The notes under the pieces: model-generated | What the model was told of the DNA's origin: nothing | Seen by the model: only the letters and a program-made list of their open reading frames with translations | Databases searched by the model: none | Assembly (NCBI GenBank): GCA_934196725.1 | Contig: CAKPWR010000020.1 | Span: 1-42,265, forward strand | DNA: 42,265 bases | Source of the DNA: an uncultured Prevotella sp. | Lineage (GTDB): Bacteria > Bacteroidota > Bacteroidia > Bacteroidales > Bacteroidaceae | Direction: 5' to 3' | Shown here: piece by piece, positions 41,001 to 42,265 of the stretch | Layout: the number at the start of each line of letters is the position of its first letter | How positions within the stretch are numbered: position 1 is the first letter of the stretch | Position numbers and translations under genes: made by a program

Positions 41001-41780
41001 TTCAATACCATCCATCTGGATGAGCCACTTCCTATCGACCCTAGCAAGAGTCTGCGTGTGGCTGTATATGTAGAGCACAATCAGATTACTGCACCTCTGG
41101 GTTACGATAAGGGCCCTGCTCGCAGTGGTCGTGGCGACCTTTATTCTTCTGATGGTACTTCATGGAGTACGATGGAGGATTCAGGTGCTGATATCGATGC
41201 CAACTGGAACATTTCCATCGGTTTGAGTCCATATTCTCCTGCCAGTTCAGCGAAGGCTAGAAAGCAGGGTGCTGAGGCTCTCTCATTCAAGCCAAAGGCA
41301 AATGCATCTGCTGCACCTCTGAAGGTAGCTCATGTGGCTCAGGGCGCAACTTCTCAGAAGAATGCCTTCCTGGGTTACAATGTTTATCTGAATGGTGATA
41401 AGTTGAACAACAGCTATATCTCTGGTAATTCATACACAGATAAGTCTTCTGTGGTTGCTAATTATCTTGAGTATCAGGTATCAGCTGCTTATTCTGCTAC
41501 TGGCGAGCAGTATTCTAACAAGGTAACTCTTGTTGTTACTGGCATTGAGGGTGTAACAGCCGATAAGCTGAAGGTTTCTGTTGCTGGCAGCACATTGCGT
41601 ATCGTGGGTGCTCATACAGGCGACAAGGTAGCTGTTTATGCTGCTGATGGTAAGCAGGTAGTGAATAGTGTTGTGACCGACGATTACGTTCAGAACATAT
41701 CGTTGGCTTCATTGACAGCTGGAACTTATATCGTGAAGGTAGGTCATGATACCGTGAAGGTTCGTGTATCTCGTCGATAA
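35040..41780 (+). CDS. Giant HagA/gingipain-adhesin-like surface protein with T9SS type A sorting domain
   Basis: 2246 residues with a signal peptide (…MTCGAVWA). Two MAM/cleaved-adhesin-like sandwiches lie at about 95-275 and 355-515. A carboxypeptidase-regulatory-like unit is near 525-600 (GVLKLDQIEEGTYTVSI). Beta-propeller-like segments lie at about 660-920 and 1360-1575. Six fibronectin III-like units carry the motif G-(Y/F)-(N/D)-(V/I)-Y-R-(D/N)-G at residues 298, 994, 1249, 1586, 1822 and 2112, the same phrase found in P. gingivalis HagA and gingipain adhesin domains. The final about 75 residues (VSVAGSTLRIVGAHTGDKV...LTAGTYIVKVGHDTVKVRV) are a full type A T9SS tail. It is probably cell-surface anchored, binding host or dietary protein. 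It lies 27 bp behind an M6 peptidase. Confidence 0.85.
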   Translation: MKHYKYSAILLAAMTCGAVWASVDALTDGKKGEGEKVKPSEDFVAQSRKAPVVRYTKMKVEGNAEGVPYGLQLMDVSDKTVKLSWISPEKTDGYFDDFENHQDFAINSAGNVGWSYIDADNNNTYTWQACSFPTQGQKMAFVVMNPWETTPAVNENPNYQPYSGKKMLVDFSSIDDKNNDYIISPELNFDQDFQFSFMARSYKIEGDNFAAERVRVGYSTTGKRPSDFKYVNEGPYVELPAAWTLVKYNIPKEAKYVTINCVSEGGFMMMLDDIFVGTNKIRPSQSKKKLAAANPIVGFNVYRDGKKVNETPMDSVRYTDNVPDYADYTYTVTAVHQNGQESAQSEPLKVSVPDIRLLPFEDDFDDWTLHADKWTTVNLDNNAESKWSIDYYEYGLVDPAATYSWSALTNYNQALETRELNTPDKDNTYLRFNLRLRNSEQTNVDYMEVELSSDGGKTWEGLDVFDNYSGGFDWTTYTYSIGEYLSNNLFKIRFRAHGDDAKWINYWYVDDVKVWNPVWAKGQLSVKTPSGTISKCPVTLTGDNGAVISETTDKNGVLKLDQIEEGTYTVSIIREGYNEYKGTWTVKADGTNNFTANLEAPKVALSANTVSADLEAEANITKNFTIKNEGNGPLTWYLKENTNKGTGDISHRWETMPSWNTSGDLQKSIAFDGEYYYTTSSIELGKFWKYDKNGKFIEQFSIPEMYYKLYDLAFDGRYFYGSDWSNRIFKLDFDNRRIVDIITVSGVSDLKITHCTYDPAYDGFWIGTFTTIGLVDRKGKFIRKMSALTSDGNIAVYGSAYDDVTPGGPYLWLSDMTAESSDKFDKLQLRQYDIAKGTLTDVKHVLTDVPGYVLGGQTTGQNYVCGLFSSMDVVPGKLVLMGTLNQSPNLVFSYTLAETNKWLNLSPKHGTLEPGAEQVISVGLDALEAKKGDSYATTASLFTNPELEAQTISFKLNATSESSVPRPLSLNAVPKTASTVLTWAKGNGSAVADGYNVYRNHVKVNAAPVKEMQFTDTKLVYGKYSYQVTAVYNGKESAKSDSVVAFVSDGAQYYAPLNLTSSIKNNKNVHLNWDSPLVDAAHRDTMSWATGKHEDELGLASGGYFFAGAKWDAEDYVPYRNKKVSSVSIQLVNTVTYLAPRIYEDGKIIYSKKYRGEIKYDGSFTDIPLDKDIILKPGHTYLFAFQIMNDADVHPLSLDDSKTMNGKGNLLSVDGKNWFTAAESAITGNLNIRVNVAPNSNDTEATPVGYNIYRDGVKVNDKLVAGQSFDDVLSNAGTYSYQLTSVYADGGESELGGKTSVEAYAIENQTAPHHLDATVTRNRDISLRWDAPTVSEMSIPADVAKRPVTTDADAPEFVREFDGAKSSMAVATDGKYIYTSVYNEDGRIDVFSMDGKKVKSCVVSDIDGIRNLAYDGQYLYAGDYTTKMHVINPVTMKLMKSIDISEYSRHLAYIPTLDGGKGGFEVGDWETSIYMAKDGSKLATGPTLKGASGTAYYDGKLYAFEQGNEANAYTIGIYDMASGERVGSLDMGKYLEIDNISSYKAGGMSSFVSPEGITYMLLALQRQGAATKFVVLDMGGLKTVAGYNVYRNGEKLNGEPLTRRFYQETVSQEGKYDYSVETVYIDGTTSAKSAVATATIVASGEAKVPENVQAVQSTYGYNVLLSFKDPDMYKTAASVNSFESSVNDTEVFGAEGESYKSNWMVSSDYSFDGSKSIVAAQKAEAFGVVKAEGMKYVRLAARNADDHKGDGTFDIYYSVGGTHRDNFIRLKTVTTTEQWQDVMCELPEGTEYIALAKSAGKPDQYIDGVSFYKEAPETDCYGFDIYRNGEKITASPVQGISYVDHNLSIGHYEYQVKLVTKNSAESELSDAVSLDLYYDNGSLAPTTLRVEDNGDSRVLTWQTPALGEPIYLRWHDGNCYDAAGQPNGGAFFAGVNWFAEDLKGYGHLALSDVEVYINQVPDALYVLVYQNNTLVRQQFVPSLKEYAFNTIHLDEPLPIDPSKSLRVAVYVEHNQITAPLGYDKGPARSGRGDLYSSDGTSWSTMEDSGADIDANWNISIGLSPYSPASSAKARKQGAEALSFKPKANASAAPLKVAHVAQGATSQKNAFLGYNVYLNGDKLNNSYISGNSYTDKSSVVANYLEYQVSAAYSATGEQYSNKVTLVVTGIEGVTADKLKVSVAGSTLRIVGAHTGDKVAVYAADGKQVVNSVVTDDYVQNISLASLTAGTYIVKVGHDTVKVRVSRR

Positions 41781-41799
41781 GATTCTAACATAAACAAAA

Positions 41800-41853
41800 A
41801 AAGAGGGTGTGCCCTAAGTCAGGATAATGACTTTGGCACACCCTCTCTTTTTT
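41800..41853 (+). terminator. Rho-independent terminator after the giant adhesin
   Basis: AGAGGGTGTGCC (41802-41813) pairs with GGCACACCCTCT (41835-41846), with further pairing inside (AAGTCA/TGACTT). A T run at 41848-41853 and an A run before the stem could let it work in both directions. Confidence 0.9.
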
Positions 41854-41869
41854 GGGGTATCTGCTCAAG

Positions 41870-42051
41870 TTTCGTAGGTAAACTCCACACGCCCTGTTTC
41901 GTAGGTAAACTTCACACGCCCTGAAAGGGCAGAAGCTCCTAGCCCAGGGCAACGCCCTGGGTAATTACGGACGCAAACCTGTCGCCCTGTAAGGGCAAAA
42001 GCTTTAAAATATCAGACAATTAATAAAGTTTTCGCCCCTCAGGGCGCCTAG
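41870..42051. repeat. Second copy of the GC-rich palindromic repeat, with duplicated end
   Basis: The 27-bp end unit (TTTCGTAGGTAAACTCCACA + CGCCCTG) occurs twice in tandem at 41870-41896 and 41897-41923. Hairpins follow: GCCCTGAAAGGGC (41919), GCCCAGGGC/GCCCTGGGT (41942 on), GCCCTGTAAGGGC (41983) and GCCCCTCAGGGC (42034). Order and sequence follow the reverse complement of 10011-10252, apart from the far end. Confidence 0.8.
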
Positions 42052-42070
42052 CTGACAGCTATTATACTTT

Positions 42071-42172
42071 TTAGCTCATGCAGCTTGTAACTCCGAGCGA
42101 AGTGGCTACGGCAGTTAGAATCGAGATTAAAATCTGAATGACTGTTTTCCATGTTTCCTTTTTCATTTTCAT
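42071..42172 (-). CDS. Smalltalk protein (33 residues)
   Basis: Reading leftward from ATG 42172-42170 gives a 33-residue product: a Lys-rich start MKMKKETWKTV, one hydrophobic segment IQILISILTAVATSLGV, and the end TSCMS before TAA at 42073-42071. This matches the Bacteroidetes 'smalltalk protein' family in size and sequence. Its function is unknown; family members are usually found near HU-type DNA-binding and amidase genes, which are not in this window. TSC could be a lipobox, making it a tiny lipoprotein (inference). A second ATG two codons in (42166) is an equally good start. It lies between two copies of the palindromic repeat. Confidence 0.8.
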   Translation of the reverse strand: MKMKKETWKTVIQILISILTAVATSLGVTSCMS

Positions 42173-42189
42173 AGGCTTTTTTTTAGTGA

Positions 42190-42265
42190 CTCAAGTTTCG
42201 CAAGTAAGCCCCACACGCCCTGAAAGGGCAGAAGCTCCTAGCCCAGGGCATCGCCCTGGGTGTTT
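42190..42265. repeat. Third copy of the GC-rich palindromic repeat (runs off the window)
   Basis: CTCAAGTTTCGCAAGTAAGC at 42190 starts the end unit. It is followed by the hairpin GCCCTGAAAGGGC and by GCCCAGGGCATCGCCCTGGG, identical in order to 41897-41961 and to the reversed right half of 10011-10252. Truncated by the window edge. Confidence 0.8.

Overview
The window looks like a chromosome segment from a gut Bacteroidales bacterium, most probably a Prevotella/Segatella (P. copri-like) species. Grounds are the Bacteroidetes promoter form (TTTG, about 19-20 nt, TAnnTTTG) before many genes, a SusC/SusD pair, several proteins ending in type IX secretion (T9SS) sorting tails, a type III glutamine synthetase, lipoproteins with acidic residues after the lipid cysteine, and a 'smalltalk' mini-protein. 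The species call is inference; no rRNA or tRNA gene is present.

Layout. 1-936: the first 20 codons of a tyrosine recombinase (minus strand) running off the left edge, then about 870 bp without a credible gene but with nested inverted repeats. 937-2559: a DUF4143-type ATPase/nuclease-like gene with its own repeat array. 2702-12234: five secreted carbohydrate-active enzymes on the plus strand (GH43, DUF2264, GH105, GH2, GH51), matching removal of galactose, arabinose and (unsaturated) uronic acid from plant arabinogalactan or rhamnogalacturonan side chains. No SusC/D or regulator sits next to them. 12768-14549: a broken TPR-type lipoprotein gene interrupted by a second DUF4143 ATPase with a 3 x 32-bp repeat array. 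14629-16818: glnN. 17120-18436: a third DUF4143 ATPase preceded by a 28-bp inverted repeat.

18570-41780 is a secreted-protein and nutrient-uptake region built around a divergent promoter region (28559-28972). Leftward run SusC, SusD and a Calx-beta surface lipoprotein, then an M6 metallopeptidase with an Omp28-like T9SS protein. Rightward run a T9SS protein of about seven repeated beta modules, then a second M6 metallopeptidase with a 2246-residue HagA/gingipain-adhesin-like giant protein. No glycosidase is present here, so the set looks more like RagAB-style peptide or protein foraging than glycan uptake (inference). The right end holds a 33-residue smalltalk protein between copies of a GC-rich palindromic repeat that also occurs at 10011-10252.

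Most interesting: all three DUF4143 ATPases, which differ clearly from each other, carry a private repeat set at their promoter or leader (3 x 33-bp period, 3 x 32-bp period, 28-bp inverted repeat). All three are also bracketed by direct repeats, two of which touch the ATPase stop codon. This suggests a family of small self-regulated, possibly mobile, ATPase-nuclease cassettes.
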